64,000 nt of DNA from Streptomyces sp. DH41 (GCF_029813785.1 NZ_JARVKY010000024.1:1-64000), one strand, 5' to 3'. Positions 19,433 to 27,616 are shown, counted from the first letter of the stretch. Made by a program: numbers and translations. The notes: generated by a model from the letters alone, not told the origin.

Positions 19433-19571
19433 GGCCTTTCCTTTCCGTTCCGTGCGGGTGCGGGAGGTGTCCAAGGCATGGCTCTGATGTGGCTGGTCAC
19501 GATCTGGATGTCAGGGGCATGACAGGGCGGGTGCCGCCGGGGCGCCGGCCCAGGTGCCCCGGCACCACCCG

Positions 19572-20171
19572 TCAGCGGCGCCGGTAGCGCTCCTCCACGG
19601 CGACGGCCGCCGCCGCGACGGCGCCGAGGACGGCGACCGCCAGCGGCGCGCTGAACCAGGCGGAGCAGACCACGACGGCCAGTCCGCCGACGATCAGGAA
19701 CGAACCGGCGGGATCGAGCACGGTACGGCGCCCGGCCTGCGCGAGCAGGGAACGCCAGGAGGCGCCGGGCCGCCATGACGCCGCCGCGCGCAGCCCGGCC
19801 ACGGCCGCGCCGATCAGGGCGGACACCCCGACAGCGCCCACGAACGGGCCGCCCGGCAGACCGCTGCGCACGGCCTGCACATCCACCCACACCGCGGCCA
19901 GGGCGGCCCACCCGGCGACCCCGACGAGCCACCCGCGGCGCACCGCCGCCCGGAAGTCGGCCGTGAACTCCCGCCAGCCGCCGCGCTCGTGGGCGAGCCG
20001 GCGCCCGAGGTGCCGCGCGCCGGCCGCGAACGCGGCGGGATAGGTGACCAGCGGCAGCGAGGCCACCGCGATCCACACTCCGGTGAGCAGGCACTCGGCG
20101 AACAGGGCGAACCCCTCGGCGAACCGTGACTCCCCCCGCTCCGTGCGGGCCTTGGCGCGCGCCTCGGTCAT
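19572..20171 (-). CDS. YesL-like DUF624 membrane protein
   Basis: 199 residues with about five membrane segments and the DUF624 N-terminal feature (FALFAECLLTGVWIAVASLPLVT). In Bacillus the family member YesL is encoded with rhamnogalacturonan-use genes, and the same pairing is seen here: it lies between the permease genes and the lyase gene. Its biochemical role is unknown. ATG at 20171. The start is preceded by two further near-copies of a 20-base block that each contain ATGACCGA or GTGACCGA, so start choice is slightly uncertain. Confidence 0.85.
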   Translation of the reverse strand: MTEARAKARTERGESRFAEGFALFAECLLTGVWIAVASLPLVTYPAAFAAGARHLGRRLAHERGGWREFTADFRAAVRRGWLVGVAGWAALAAVWVDVQAVRSGLPGGPFVGAVGVSALIGAAVAGLRAAASWRPGASWRSLLAQAGRRTVLDPAGSFLIVGGLAVVVCSAWFSAPLAVAVLGAVAAAAVAVEERYRRR

Positions 20172-20223
20172 GATCGATTCACCTCGGTCACGGTCGGTCC
20201 ACTTCGGTCATGGTCGGCCCACC

Positions 20224-21153
20224 TCAGCCCTTCAGACCGGACGTCGCCATGCCGTCGATCAGGTAGCGCTGGAAGGCCAGGAAGAAGGCGAGTACGGGCA
20301 GCAGCGCGACGAGCGACATGGCGATCATGCCGCCGTAGTTCGCCAGCCCTTCCTGGTCCACGAACATCTTCAGACCGAGGGAGACGGTGTACTTGCCGGG
20401 CTCGTTGAGGTAGATCAGCGGGCCCATGAAGTCGTTCCAGGAGTTGATGAAGGTGAAGATCGCGCTGGTGATCAGGGCCGGCCGGCACAGCGGCAACACG
20501 ATCGACCAGTAGATGCGGAAGTGCCCGCAGCCGTCGAGGCGGGCCGCCTCGTCGAGCTCCTTGGGCAGATTCCGCATGAACTGCACCATCAGGAAGACGA
20601 AGAACGCCTCCGTGGCCAGGTACTTCCCCAGCAGCAGCGGAGTGTACGTGTTGATCATGTCCATGTTGCGGAACAGCACGTACTGCGGGATCAGCAGCAC
20701 GTGGTACGGCAGCAGCAGCGTGCCGATCATCAGCGTGAACAGCAGATTGCGGCCCGCGAACCTGATCTTCGCGAAGGCGTAGGCGGTCAGCGAGCAGGAC
20801 ACGACGATCCCGATCACCGAACCGACGGCGAGGAAGAGCGAGTTGAAGAAGAACGTGGAGATCGAGATGTCCGCGATGCCGTCGGCGAGGCTCGTGTAGT
20901 TGGAGATGATCGGGTCGGCCGGGAAGAGGTCCAGGCTGCCGACGATGTCCCCGCTCTCCTTGAAGGAGCCGCCGATCACCCAGAGCACCGGGTAGAGGAT
21001 CACCGCGAGGATCGCCAGCGACCCGAGATGCCAGGCGAGCGATCCGGGCAGCTTGCGCCGGAACGCGGCCGCCCTGGTGGACGGGTTCCTCGTGGACGGG
21101 GGCGGTGTGACATCGGTTGTCTGCGTGGTGACGCCGGTGGCCTGCGTGCTCAT
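20224..21153 (-). CDS. Sugar ABC transporter permease (MalG/YesQ type)
   Basis: 309 residues, six predicted membrane helices, and the cytoplasmic EAA loop (KELDEAARLDGCGHFRIYWS) that docks with the ATPase. C-terminal motif YLIDGMATSGLKG is typical of the MalG-like partner. Cytoplasmic N-terminus is Thr/Pro-rich. ATG at 21153 overlaps the upstream permease stop by four bases (ATGA). No ATPase gene is in the operon, as usual for Streptomyces CUT1 sugar importers that share a multitask ATPase such as MsiK. Confidence 0.93.
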   Translation of the reverse strand: MSTQATGVTTQTTDVTPPPSTRNPSTRAAAFRRKLPGSLAWHLGSLAILAVILYPVLWVIGGSFKESGDIVGSLDLFPADPIISNYTSLADGIADISISTFFFNSLFLAVGSVIGIVVSCSLTAYAFAKIRFAGRNLLFTLMIGTLLLPYHVLLIPQYVLFRNMDMINTYTPLLLGKYLATEAFFVFLMVQFMRNLPKELDEAARLDGCGHFRIYWSIVLPLCRPALITSAIFTFINSWNDFMGPLIYLNEPGKYTVSLGLKMFVDQEGLANYGGMIAMSLVALLPVLAFFLAFQRYLIDGMATSGLKG

Positions 21154-22151
21154 CGGCCGCCCTCCTCGTAGTGCACCCAGCGCTTCTGGGACCAGAACAG
21201 CACCGCGGTGACCAGGGCGACCGCGACCAGCAGCATCCAGGCCATGGCGGAGGCCAGGCCCATCCGGCTGTTCTCGAAGCCCTGGACGTACAGATAGCAG
21301 GTGTAGACCATCGTTCCGTCCGCGGGACCGCAGGCGTTGCCTCCGGCACCGCCGCCGACGATGTAGGCGGAGCTGAAGATCTGGAAGGAGTGGATGGTCT
21401 CCAGCAGGACGTTGAAGAAGAGGACCGGGGAAATCATCGGCAGAGTGATGTTCCAGAACTGCCGGACCTTGCTCGCCCCGTCGACGTCGGCCGCCTCGTA
21501 CAGTTCGCGCGGCACCTGCTTGAGGCCGGCCAGGAAGATGACCATGGGGGCGCCGAACTGCCAGACGGTCAGGGCCACCAGGCTGTAGATGATCAGGTCC
21601 GGGTCACCGGTCCAGCCGCCGGCGCCGATCCCGAAGAGCTGCTGCGTACGGTCGACGACCGCGTCGTCCGAGAAGATCGCCTTCCACACGATGGCGACGG
21701 ACACGCTCGCGCCGATCAGTGACGGCGCGTAGAAGGCGGCCCGGTAGAAGGCCTGCCCGCGCCGCTTCTGCGCCAGCAGCAGCGCGACGCCGAGCGCCGC
21801 GATCAGCTTGATCGGCGTGCCGACGACGACATACCACAGCGTCACCTCGACCGAGTGGCGCCAGCGCGGGTCGCCGAACATCTCGGAGAAGTTGTCCAGC
21901 CCGATCCACCGGGGGGCGTCGAACAGGTTGTAGTCGGTGAACGCGAAGTAGAGCGAGGCGACCATCGGCCCCGCCGTCAGCAGCAGGAATCCGGCGATCC
22001 AGGGGGACATGAAGAGGTAGCCGGCCAGGTTCTCCCGGCGGCCCCGCCGCTTCAGCTCGGCGGAGCGCGGGGACTTCACCGGACCGTGCCGCGGCTCGGA
22101 GCCCTTGGCCAGGTCCTCCGTCGCAGGGGCGTGTGTCACGGCGTTTCCCAT
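21150..22151 (-). CDS. Sugar ABC transporter permease (MalF/YesP type)
   Basis: 333 residues, six membrane helices after a charged N-terminus (LKRRGRRENLAGYLFMSPWI), with EAA loop RELYEAADVDGASKVRQFWN. It contains two cysteines in a Gly-rich external loop (VGGGAGGNACGPADG). Start ATG at 22151 shares one base with the SBP stop (TGATG), so translation is coupled. Pairs with the MalG-type permease to form the channel of the importer. Confidence 0.93.
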   Translation of the reverse strand: MGNAVTHAPATEDLAKGSEPRHGPVKSPRSAELKRRGRRENLAGYLFMSPWIAGFLLLTAGPMVASLYFAFTDYNLFDAPRWIGLDNFSEMFGDPRWRHSVEVTLWYVVVGTPIKLIAALGVALLLAQKRRGQAFYRAAFYAPSLIGASVSVAIVWKAIFSDDAVVDRTQQLFGIGAGGWTGDPDLIIYSLVALTVWQFGAPMVIFLAGLKQVPRELYEAADVDGASKVRQFWNITLPMISPVLFFNVLLETIHSFQIFSSAYIVGGGAGGNACGPADGTMVYTCYLYVQGFENSRMGLASAMAWMLLVAVALVTAVLFWSQKRWVHYEEGGR

Positions 22152-23440
22152 CAGCCGGCGAGAGCCGTCTTCGACTCGGAGAAGAACTGCTTCACGGCGT
22201 CGTCGACGGACCGCTCACCGAGCGCCATCTCCTCGGCGATGCGCAGGAAGGCGGCCTCGCAGATGTCGGCACCGTTCGGGTGCGGGGTGATCTGCTCCAG
22301 GACGCCCGCCTCGACGAGGGACTCCTCGTAGGCGGCGATCGCCTTGTTGACCGGGTCGGCCGGCTGGTACGCGTCGTACTGGGCCTGCGTCGTCGGGACG
22401 CCGCGGTCGTAGCCCATGATCTTGGCGACCTCCGGGTCGTGGACCATGAAGTCGATGAACTGGGCGACTTCCTTGGGGTGCTCGGTGCGCTTGTAGCCAC
22501 TGAGCATCAGCGAGCCGAGGTACTGGCCGGTCCTCTTGCCGTCCGTGGTGGGGATCGGCGCGAGACCGTACTCGCTCTTGCCCTCGGAGGTGTAGCGGAC
22601 GGTGAAGTTGTCCCAGGTGAACTCGCTGCCGGCGAGCTCAGCGGAGAGCGCCGACTTGGGCTTGATCTGGGCGACCTTCTTGGGGTCGGCGAACAGGCCG
22701 GACTTCACGCCCTTCTCCGCCTTGTCCCACCACCGGGTCAGATCCGCCTCGGAGAAGCCGAGCCCGTCCTCGGTGAAGAAGGCCTTGCCGTTCTGCCGCA
22801 GGTACAGGTCGTAGAGGTACATCACGCCGTACATGCCGCTGTCCCCGGCCCGACCGGTCCTGTCCCGGATCCTCGTCATCGCGTCGTCGAAGTCGTCCCA
22901 GGTCCAGCCCTGCTCGGGCTTGGCGCCGGCCCGGGTGAAGACGGGCTTGTCGATGACCAGTGCCATCGAGTTCGAACCGACCGGCACACCGAGGAGTTTG
23001 CCGTCGATCTCACCGAACTTCTCCAGGCCGGCCCGGAACCCGTCCATGGAGAGGTTGCCGGCCTCGACCTGCTGGCTCAGGTCGAGCAGGACATTCTTCG
23101 CGTCGTATTTGCGCAGGAATCCGATGGCATTCTGGAAGACGTCCGGCGGATTCCCTCCGGAGGCCTGCGTGTTGAACTTCTTCCAGAAGTCGGTATACGG
23201 CTGGAAGTCGGTCTTGACCTTTATCTTGGGGTACTTCTTCTCGAAGAGCGCGATGGTCTTGTTGATACGTTCGGCCCGGTCCTCGGCACCCCACCACGAG
23301 TAACGGATCGTCACCGTTCCGTCCCCCGAGCCGCTGCCACCACCGCACGCGGTGGCCGTCGCGCCCAGCCCCGCGACGGCCAGCGAGGCCCCCGCCGCCT
23401 TGAGGATCGTCCGCCTCTCCACTTTCCCGCCCTGCTGCAT
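22151..23440 (-). CDS. Extracellular sugar-binding lipoprotein
   Basis: 429 residues, family 1 extracellular solute-binding protein. The N-terminus combines a twin-arginine motif (ERRTILKAAG) with a lipobox ending TATAC, so it should be a Tat-exported lipoprotein anchored at the outer membrane face. Mature part has the usual IRYSWWGAEDRAERINKTI start. First gene of the importer-YesL-lyase operon. Upstream are LacI-type operator-like palindromes at 23472-23497, which suggest substrate induction. Predicted ligand: rhamnogalacturonan oligosaccharides, from context only. Confidence 0.92.
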   Translation of the reverse strand: MQQGGKVERRTILKAAGASLAVAGLGATATACGGGSGSGDGTVTIRYSWWGAEDRAERINKTIALFEKKYPKIKVKTDFQPYTDFWKKFNTQASGGNPPDVFQNAIGFLRKYDAKNVLLDLSQQVEAGNLSMDGFRAGLEKFGEIDGKLLGVPVGSNSMALVIDKPVFTRAGAKPEQGWTWDDFDDAMTRIRDRTGRAGDSGMYGVMYLYDLYLRQNGKAFFTEDGLGFSEADLTRWWDKAEKGVKSGLFADPKKVAQIKPKSALSAELAGSEFTWDNFTVRYTSEGKSEYGLAPIPTTDGKRTGQYLGSLMLSGYKRTEHPKEVAQFIDFMVHDPEVAKIMGYDRGVPTTQAQYDAYQPADPVNKAIAAYEESLVEAGVLEQITPHPNGADICEAAFLRIAEEMALGERSVDDAVKQFFSESKTALAG

Positions 23441-23471
23441 ACGAGCCTCCCCGCGACGTTGCGTCCGCCCC

Positions 23472-23497
23472 TGAATCGTTTCAAGTAAGCGCTTGCT
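23472..23497 (-). promoter_or_regulatory. LacI-type operator-like palindromes upstream of SBP operon
   Basis: Two adjacent sites 32-57 bases before the SBP start: TGAATCGTTTCA (23472-23483) matches the LacI/GalR-type pattern TGAAACGATTCA on the other strand, and AGTAAGCGCTTGCT (23484-23497) has a perfect AAGCGCTT core. No LacI-family regulator gene is in this window, so the regulator is elsewhere. Confidence 0.6.
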
Positions 23498-23519
23498 GGC
23501 ACAAGTTACGGAGGGCCCA

Positions 23520-24380
23520 GGGGCGCGTCAATGATTCGGACAGGAATTGATGGGAGCCGGGCGGAGTGGTCGGCGCCGACCACTCCGGCCCCGCCGCTGA
23601 CAGCCGGGGAAAATACCCAGGTCGGCGCGGCGTGACCGACAGACCGAACGTCGGAGGGCTCGCGGGGGCGGGCGGCACGGAAGGTCACGGTTGGGTGAAG
23701 ACGCGCGGAAGCGGAACGGCCGTGCGGCCGGCCGGGGCGCGCCGCCCGGCCGTTCCGGGACGTGACCAGCCGGTCTCGGGACGCGCCCCGCACGGTCAGC
23801 CCGGCGCGCACAGCGCGCGGCTGGCCACGAGGAGGCCGGTCGGCCCGGGCGGGGCTCGATCGGCCCAGGCAGCATGGCTCGGTCGGCCCAGGTCGCTGAC
23901 CAGGGCGGGGGCAGGCCGGGGGGGCGCACAGCGTCGCTGACCAGGGCGGGGACGGTCGGCCCTGGGCACGCCGCGCGGTCGGCCCAGGACGGGCACCCGG
24001 TCGGCCGGAGGCGCGCGGCGTCGCAGACCGGGGCGGGGACGGTCGGCCCTGGGCACGCCGCGCGGTCGGCCCAGGACGGGCACCCGGTCGGCCGGAGGCG
24101 CGCGGCGTCGCTGACCAGGGCGGGGACGGGACGGCTCAGGGCGCTCGGCGCGCCCGGCCTGCTGCACACAATGCGGTCGGCCGGGGTGGGTGGTGGGGGC
24201 CGGTCGGCTCGGGATGGACAGTGCGCTCGGCCACGGGCAGCGCCGTCGGCCCGGGCACGCCGCACAACGGGCGCTTCGAAGCCGCCGTACAGCCCCCCGG
24301 AGGCACCGCACGGGACGCTTCGGCACTCCCAGGTGCGCCCGGGCCTGCTGCCGCCGTCCGGGCGCACCCGCACGACAAAG
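23520..24380. other. Gene-free, strand-biased GC tract between SBP operon and tRNA-Val
   Basis: About 860 bases without a credible gene. Long open frames exist on both strands but consist of Ala/Arg/Gly/Pro-rich low-complexity residues and are shadows of base composition. The motif GGTCGGCC recurs many times (for example around 23832-23890 and 23950-24095). The centre holds an 87-base tandem repeat, annotated separately. Confidence 0.75.
23931..24129. repeat. 87-base tandem repeat, about 2.3 copies
   Basis: Units start at 23931, 24018 and 24105 (partial). The first two copies differ at only two positions, near the start of the unit (GCGTCGCTGACCAGG against GCGTCGCAGACCGGG). The unit length is a multiple of three, which is why frames stay open through it. 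Weaker, degenerate units precede it from about 23866. Confidence 0.9.
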
Positions 24381-24410
24381 CGGCCCGGCTCACGATCGTG
24401 AGCCGGGCCG
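24381..24410 (-). terminator. Terminator downstream of tRNA-Val copy 2
   Basis: A 30-base palindrome whose arms CGGCCCGGCTCACGA pair perfectly. It lies 13 bases past the 3' end of the minus-strand tRNA-Val at 24424-24495. Confidence 0.8.
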
Positions 24411-24423
24411 CCTGATGATCCGG

Positions 24424-24495
24424 TGGGCGATACTGGGTTCGAACCAGTGACCTCTTCGGTGTGAACGAAGCGCTCTCCCACTGAGCTAATCGCCC
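24424..24495 (-). tRNA. tRNA-Val(CAC), copy 2
   Basis: 72 bases, identical to the tRNA at 16088-16159: anticodon loop TTCACAC (CAC), acceptor GGGCGAT/ATCGCCC, no encoded CCA. Together the two form direct repeats around an 8.3 kb segment. Confidence 0.97.
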
Positions 24496-24585
24496 GGACG
24501 CAGGAAGAACATTACCCCATGTCAGGGGGTGCCCGTGACGCTGCCCGCGATCAGCGGGGGCCTGGTCGGCGGCCCCCGCCGCGGA

Positions 24586-25038
24586 TCACTGGTCCTCGAT
24601 CTTCCAGGGCATCTGAAGGCCGAACTTCCACAGGTAGACCCCTGCCAGCGCGGCCACGATCACCAGACCGATCGAGGTCAGGATGATGTTCCGACGCCGC
24701 ACTTTGGGATCGAGGGCGCGCTGTGCCGCCTCGGTGACCTTGCGCTTGGTCCAGCGCAGGACGATCTGGGCCCAGACGAACTCGGTCGCCCAGATCGCCA
24801 TGCCCCCGAAGATCACGACCCAGCCCGGACCGGGCAGCACCAGCATGGCGGCGCCGGCGACGACGACCGCCAGGCCGACGATGAAGACGCCGACCTGCCA
24901 GCTCAGGTGGAGGGCGCGGCGCGCCTTGATGAAATCCGGTGCTCGCGACCCGAGCGCGCGCTCGGCCGCGGCCTCGTCCGTCCCCGTACGGTCTTCCGCC
25001 ACGGCTGCCTCGCCGGGCTTGTTACTCCCCGTGTTCAT
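24586..25038 (-). CDS. PGPGW-motif membrane protein (TIGR02611 type)
   Basis: 150 residues. Two adjacent hydrophobic segments (WQVGVFIVGLAVVVAGAAML and the stretch after the motif) surround the diagnostic LPGPGWVVIF, and a third near the C-terminus (IILTSIGLVIVAALAGVYLW). This matches the actinobacterial TIGR02611 / PGPGW family, whose function is unknown. ATG at 25038 (MNTGSNKPGE) leaves a charged, acidic cytoplasmic N-terminus of about 48 residues. It is divergent from ssgB, sharing a 191-base promoter region. Confidence 0.85.
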   Translation of the reverse strand: MNTGSNKPGEAAVAEDRTGTDEAAAERALGSRAPDFIKARRALHLSWQVGVFIVGLAVVVAGAAMLVLPGPGWVVIFGGMAIWATEFVWAQIVLRWTKRKVTEAAQRALDPKVRRRNIILTSIGLVIVAALAGVYLWKFGLQMPWKIEDQ

Positions 25039-25229
25039 ACAGCCAAACACTACCGGAGCGAAACCTGTCACCGGAATGGGCGCATGACCCGAACGATCTC
25101 TCGGCCGGAAGAGTTACGTAAACACACGCAAAACACTCAGAGGGGTTTACAACGGCACCGTAGGTGGCATGTCGATTTCGCCGACGTGCGAATCCCCGAG
25201 CGCACACTGAGCGAAAGGCCCTGGCGCTT

Positions 25230-25643
25230 ATGAACACCACGGTCAGCTGCGAGCTGCACCTGCGCCTCGTTGTGTCGAGCGAGTCCTCCCTGCCTGTCCC
25301 CGCAGGCCTGCGGTACGACACGGCCGACCCCTACGCCGTGCACGCCACCTTCCACACCGGAGCCGAGGAGACCGTCGAGTGGGTGTTCGCCCGCGACCTC
25401 CTCGCCGAAGGCCTCCACCGCCCCACCGGTACCGGCGACGTCCGCGTCTGGCCGTCCCGCAGCCACGGCCAGGGCGTCGTGTGCATCGCCCTGAGCTCTC
25501 CGGAGGGCGAGGCACTGCTCGAGGCCCCGGCGAGGGCTCTGGAGTCCTTCCTGAAGCGCACAGACGCCGCCGTGCCGCCCGGCACGGAACACCGGCATTT
25601 CGATCTCGATCAGGAGCTCTCGCACATCCTGGCGGAAAGCTAG
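25230..25643 (+). CDS. ssgB: Sporulation protein SsgB
   Basis: 137 residues beginning MNTTVSCELHLRLVVS and ending SHILAES, the recognisable SsgB sequence; SsgB is the most conserved SsgA-like protein. It localises to future septum sites in aerial hyphae and positions FtsZ rings, so it is needed for sporulation-specific cell division. Length and content appear intact. In S. coelicolor its transcription depends on the stress sigma factor SigH; here a GTTTAC box (25145-25150) followed at 14 bases by TGGCAT could be such a promoter, but that is a guess. Flanked by the divergent PGPGW gene and, downstream, by a minisatellite. Confidence 0.98.
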   Translation: MNTTVSCELHLRLVVSSESSLPVPAGLRYDTADPYAVHATFHTGAEETVEWVFARDLLAEGLHRPTGTGDVRVWPSRSHGQGVVCIALSSPEGEALLEAPARALESFLKRTDAAVPPGTEHRHFDLDQELSHILAES

Positions 25644-25844
25644 GGCGAGGCCCCGTGAAGCCGCCCGTCGCCGTCGACTCGGGGTGACGGCACGGGCCCG
25701 GACAACCGCATACGGCACACACCGGCGTCGTCGCCGCGGACCTCCGCGGAGGCGGCGCCGGTGCGCGCGGCGGCAGGCCCGGCCCGGCGCGACGCCTCCC
25801 CGCCCGGCCGACCCCGGCCGACCCCAGCGGGCCCGGGCCGACCC

Positions 25845-25919
25845 CTGGCTCCTCCTGGCTCCTCCTGGCTCCTCCTGGCTCCTCCTGGCTCCTCCTGGCT
25901 CCTCCTGGCTCCTCCTGGC
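25845..25919. repeat. 10-base minisatellite (CTGGCTCCTC), about 7.5 copies
   Basis: Perfect tandem repeat within the 418 bases between ssgB and the CGNR gene. The rest of that gap holds no recognised gene. The repeat gives alternating CT-rich and AG-rich strands and contains AGGAGG on the minus strand. A related 11-base array lies at 57031-57085. Confidence 0.95.
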
Positions 25920-26061
25920 GGGGAACGAAGGCCGGTCACTCGCCGTTGTACGGGCACCCGACGGTGGGACCGGGATCTGGGCCGGTTCGCCCGCCGCGGA
26001 AGCCACTACCATCGGCCAGCATCGGCGGGCGCCCGCCCGACCCCAGGCCAGGGAGCGAAAT

Positions 26062-26622
26062 GTGCTGATCACCCACGACACCCGGTGCGCCCTCGACACC
26101 GTGGTGGATCTGGTGAACACCATGCCGGAGGACGAATCGGCGCCGGACGGACTGCCGGACGTCGCGACCCTCCAGGAATTCGTGGGAACGCACGAAATCA
26201 GCGACGTCGGCGTGCTCTCGGAACTCGACCTCTCGGCGGTGCGCAAGATCCGCGGCCGGTTCGCGGCTGTCTTCGCGGCCCCCGAGGCGCGGATCGCGGC
26301 GGGGTTGATCAACGACCTGGTCGCCGCTGCCGGAACCACCCCGCGGCTCACCGACCACGACGGCTACGACTGGCACATCCACTACTTCGCACCCGGCGCC
26401 TCCGTCGCCGACCACCTGGCCGCCGACTGTGGGATGGCGCTGGCGTTCTTCGTGGTCGCCGGGGAGCAGGAGCGGCTGCGGCGGTGCGAGGCTCCCGACT
26501 GCCGCCGCGCCTTCGTCGACCTCTCCCGGAACCGCTCTCGGCGGTACTGCGACAGCCGCACCTGCGGAAACCGCTTGCACGTGGCCGCGTACCGCGCGCG
26601 ACGCAAGGAGGCGGCGGGCTGA
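26062..26622 (+). CDS. CGNR zinc-finger regulator (ABATE-domain)
   Basis: 186 residues. The N-terminal ABATE-like part (TRCALDTVVDLVNTMP) is followed by a C-terminal CGNR zinc finger: RRCEAPDCRRAFVD ... RRYCDSRTCGNRLHVAAYRAR, with four cysteines for zinc and a basic tail. Such proteins are predicted stress-responsive transcription regulators in actinobacteria. The GTG start at 26062 is chosen because GGGAG lies six bases upstream; an overlapping ATG at 26060 is out of frame. A 10-base minisatellite sits about 140 bases upstream, in the likely promoter or leader. Confidence 0.9.
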   Translation: MLITHDTRCALDTVVDLVNTMPEDESAPDGLPDVATLQEFVGTHEISDVGVLSELDLSAVRKIRGRFAAVFAAPEARIAAGLINDLVAAAGTTPRLTDHDGYDWHIHYFAPGASVADHLAADCGMALAFFVVAGEQERLRRCEAPDCRRAFVDLSRNRSRRYCDSRTCGNRLHVAAYRARRKEAAG

Positions 26623-26670
26623 CGCAGCCGCTGCGGACCGGTACTGCCGTCATCGATGCCTCGGTGGCGA

Positions 26671-26703
26671 CGCGGTCCCCGGCGGGTGGCGCCGGGGAAC
26701 GCG
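26671..26703. terminator. Bidirectional terminator after CGNR gene
   Basis: Stem CGCGGTCCCCGGCG / CGCCGGGGAACGCG with one mismatch and a 5-base loop, between the convergent CGNR and 59-residue membrane protein genes. Confidence 0.7.
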
Positions 26704-26711
26704 GGTACGGC

Positions 26712-26891
26712 TCACAGCAACAGCAGGTCGTGCAACGAAGCCATGAGCAGCAGACACCCGATCACCGCAAGGAAGATCATGAGCGGTGGCTGGGAAAGGG
26801 CGAAGAGGCAGCCGCGCGGTTCGCTCTGCGTTGGCGCGGTTTCGCTCTGTCTCGTATCCAGCTGGGTATCCAGCTGAGTGGTGTCCGGCAT
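26712..26891 (-). CDS. Small single-pass membrane protein (59 aa)
   Basis: A 59-residue ORF just under the usual length cut-off. N-terminus MPDTTQLDTQLDTRQSETAP is polar, Thr/Gln/Asp-rich with a repeated QLDT unit; the C-terminus is one hydrophobic helix (LMIFLAVIGCLLLMASLHDL then LLL) ending at the stop. It looks like a tail-anchored protein with the N-terminus inside the cell. Convergent with the CGNR gene through a shared terminator. Function unknown. Strong support is the clean hydrophobic segment and defined stop; the ribosome site (GGCGAG) is close to the ATG. Confidence 0.6.
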   Translation of the reverse strand: MPDTTQLDTQLDTRQSETAPTQSEPRGCLFALSQPPLMIFLAVIGCLLLMASLHDLLLL

Positions 26892-27082
26892 CTCGCCGCG
26901 ATCATGACGCAGTACGCGGGACCCGGGCGATCAACACGCCCGTAAAGACCGGGTGTTCGTTGAATGTCGCAATGTCCGGTCGGATCGTGATCATTCCGGA
27001 GCGGGCGCTGACGGCCTGGGACCGCTGGTGCGTTCCGGTCCGGAGGTCGTGCCGGTCCGGGGAGGCGACGGTCAGCCGGCGG

Positions 27083-27532
27083 TCATATCCCGTGCTTCTT
27101 CAAGATGGCCTCGATGTCGCTGAAGTCTTCATCGCCCCGGGAGGTGGTCGCAGGCTTGGCAGCGGGCCGGGCTGCCGGGCGGGCACCAGGGCCGAGGGAA
27201 GGTTCCGAGGCCGACGGAGCCACCGCGTCGCGCTGCGCGGCGGCACGGGCCTCCTTGCGTTCCTTACGGGTGCCGCCGCGGCGGCGCTCCACGGTGCGCG
27301 TGGTCATGAAGAGGAGCCACGACACCCCCAGCACCGCGAAGCCCGCCCAGGCCACCGGGCTGAAGGCCGTGTCGGCCAGCCACTCGACGACCCCGGTCAT
27401 CACCAGGCCGACCGGGACGAGTGAGTAGGCGGCGATGCGGGCCGCGGTGAGGAAACGCCTGCGGTACGCGGCGACCGCCGCGATGCCCAGGCCCGCCGCG
27501 GACACCGCGGAGCAGACGGTCTCGGCAATCAT
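27083..27532 (-). CDS. Small membrane protein, unknown function
   Basis: 149 residues. Three hydrophobic segments in the first 80 residues (ETVCSAVSAAGLGIAAVAAY, IAAYSLVPVGLVMTGVVEWL, SPVAWAGFAVLGVSWLLFM), then a long basic, Ala/Pro-rich cytoplasmic tail ending in an acidic-helical motif, DEDFSDIEAILKKHGI. That C-terminal motif looks conserved enough to be a partner-binding peptide, but I do not recognise a family. ATG at 27532. It is divergent from the DsbA-like gene across 193 bases that hold a strong palindrome. Confidence 0.8.
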   Translation of the reverse strand: MIAETVCSAVSAAGLGIAAVAAYRRRFLTAARIAAYSLVPVGLVMTGVVEWLADTAFSPVAWAGFAVLGVSWLLFMTTRTVERRRGGTRKERKEARAAAQRDAVAPSASEPSLGPGARPAARPAAKPATTSRGDEDFSDIEAILKKHGI

Positions 27533-27616
27533 CCGGTCCTCCAGGCTGGGCTCGGTCGGGCATGAGTACTTCTGTCCCTTCCATCCTGCACCGTCCGAGC
27601 ACCGTGAGGCCATGCC

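Noticed and set aside
23528..24481. Long open frames of 175-317 codons on both strands
   Set aside because: They are kept open by a tandem repeat whose length is a multiple of three and have only low-complexity Ala/Arg/Pro/Gly composition.
25145..25170. SigH-type promoter for ssgB
   Set aside because: The GTTTAC box is fair but the -10 is a poor match, so it is only mentioned under ssgB.
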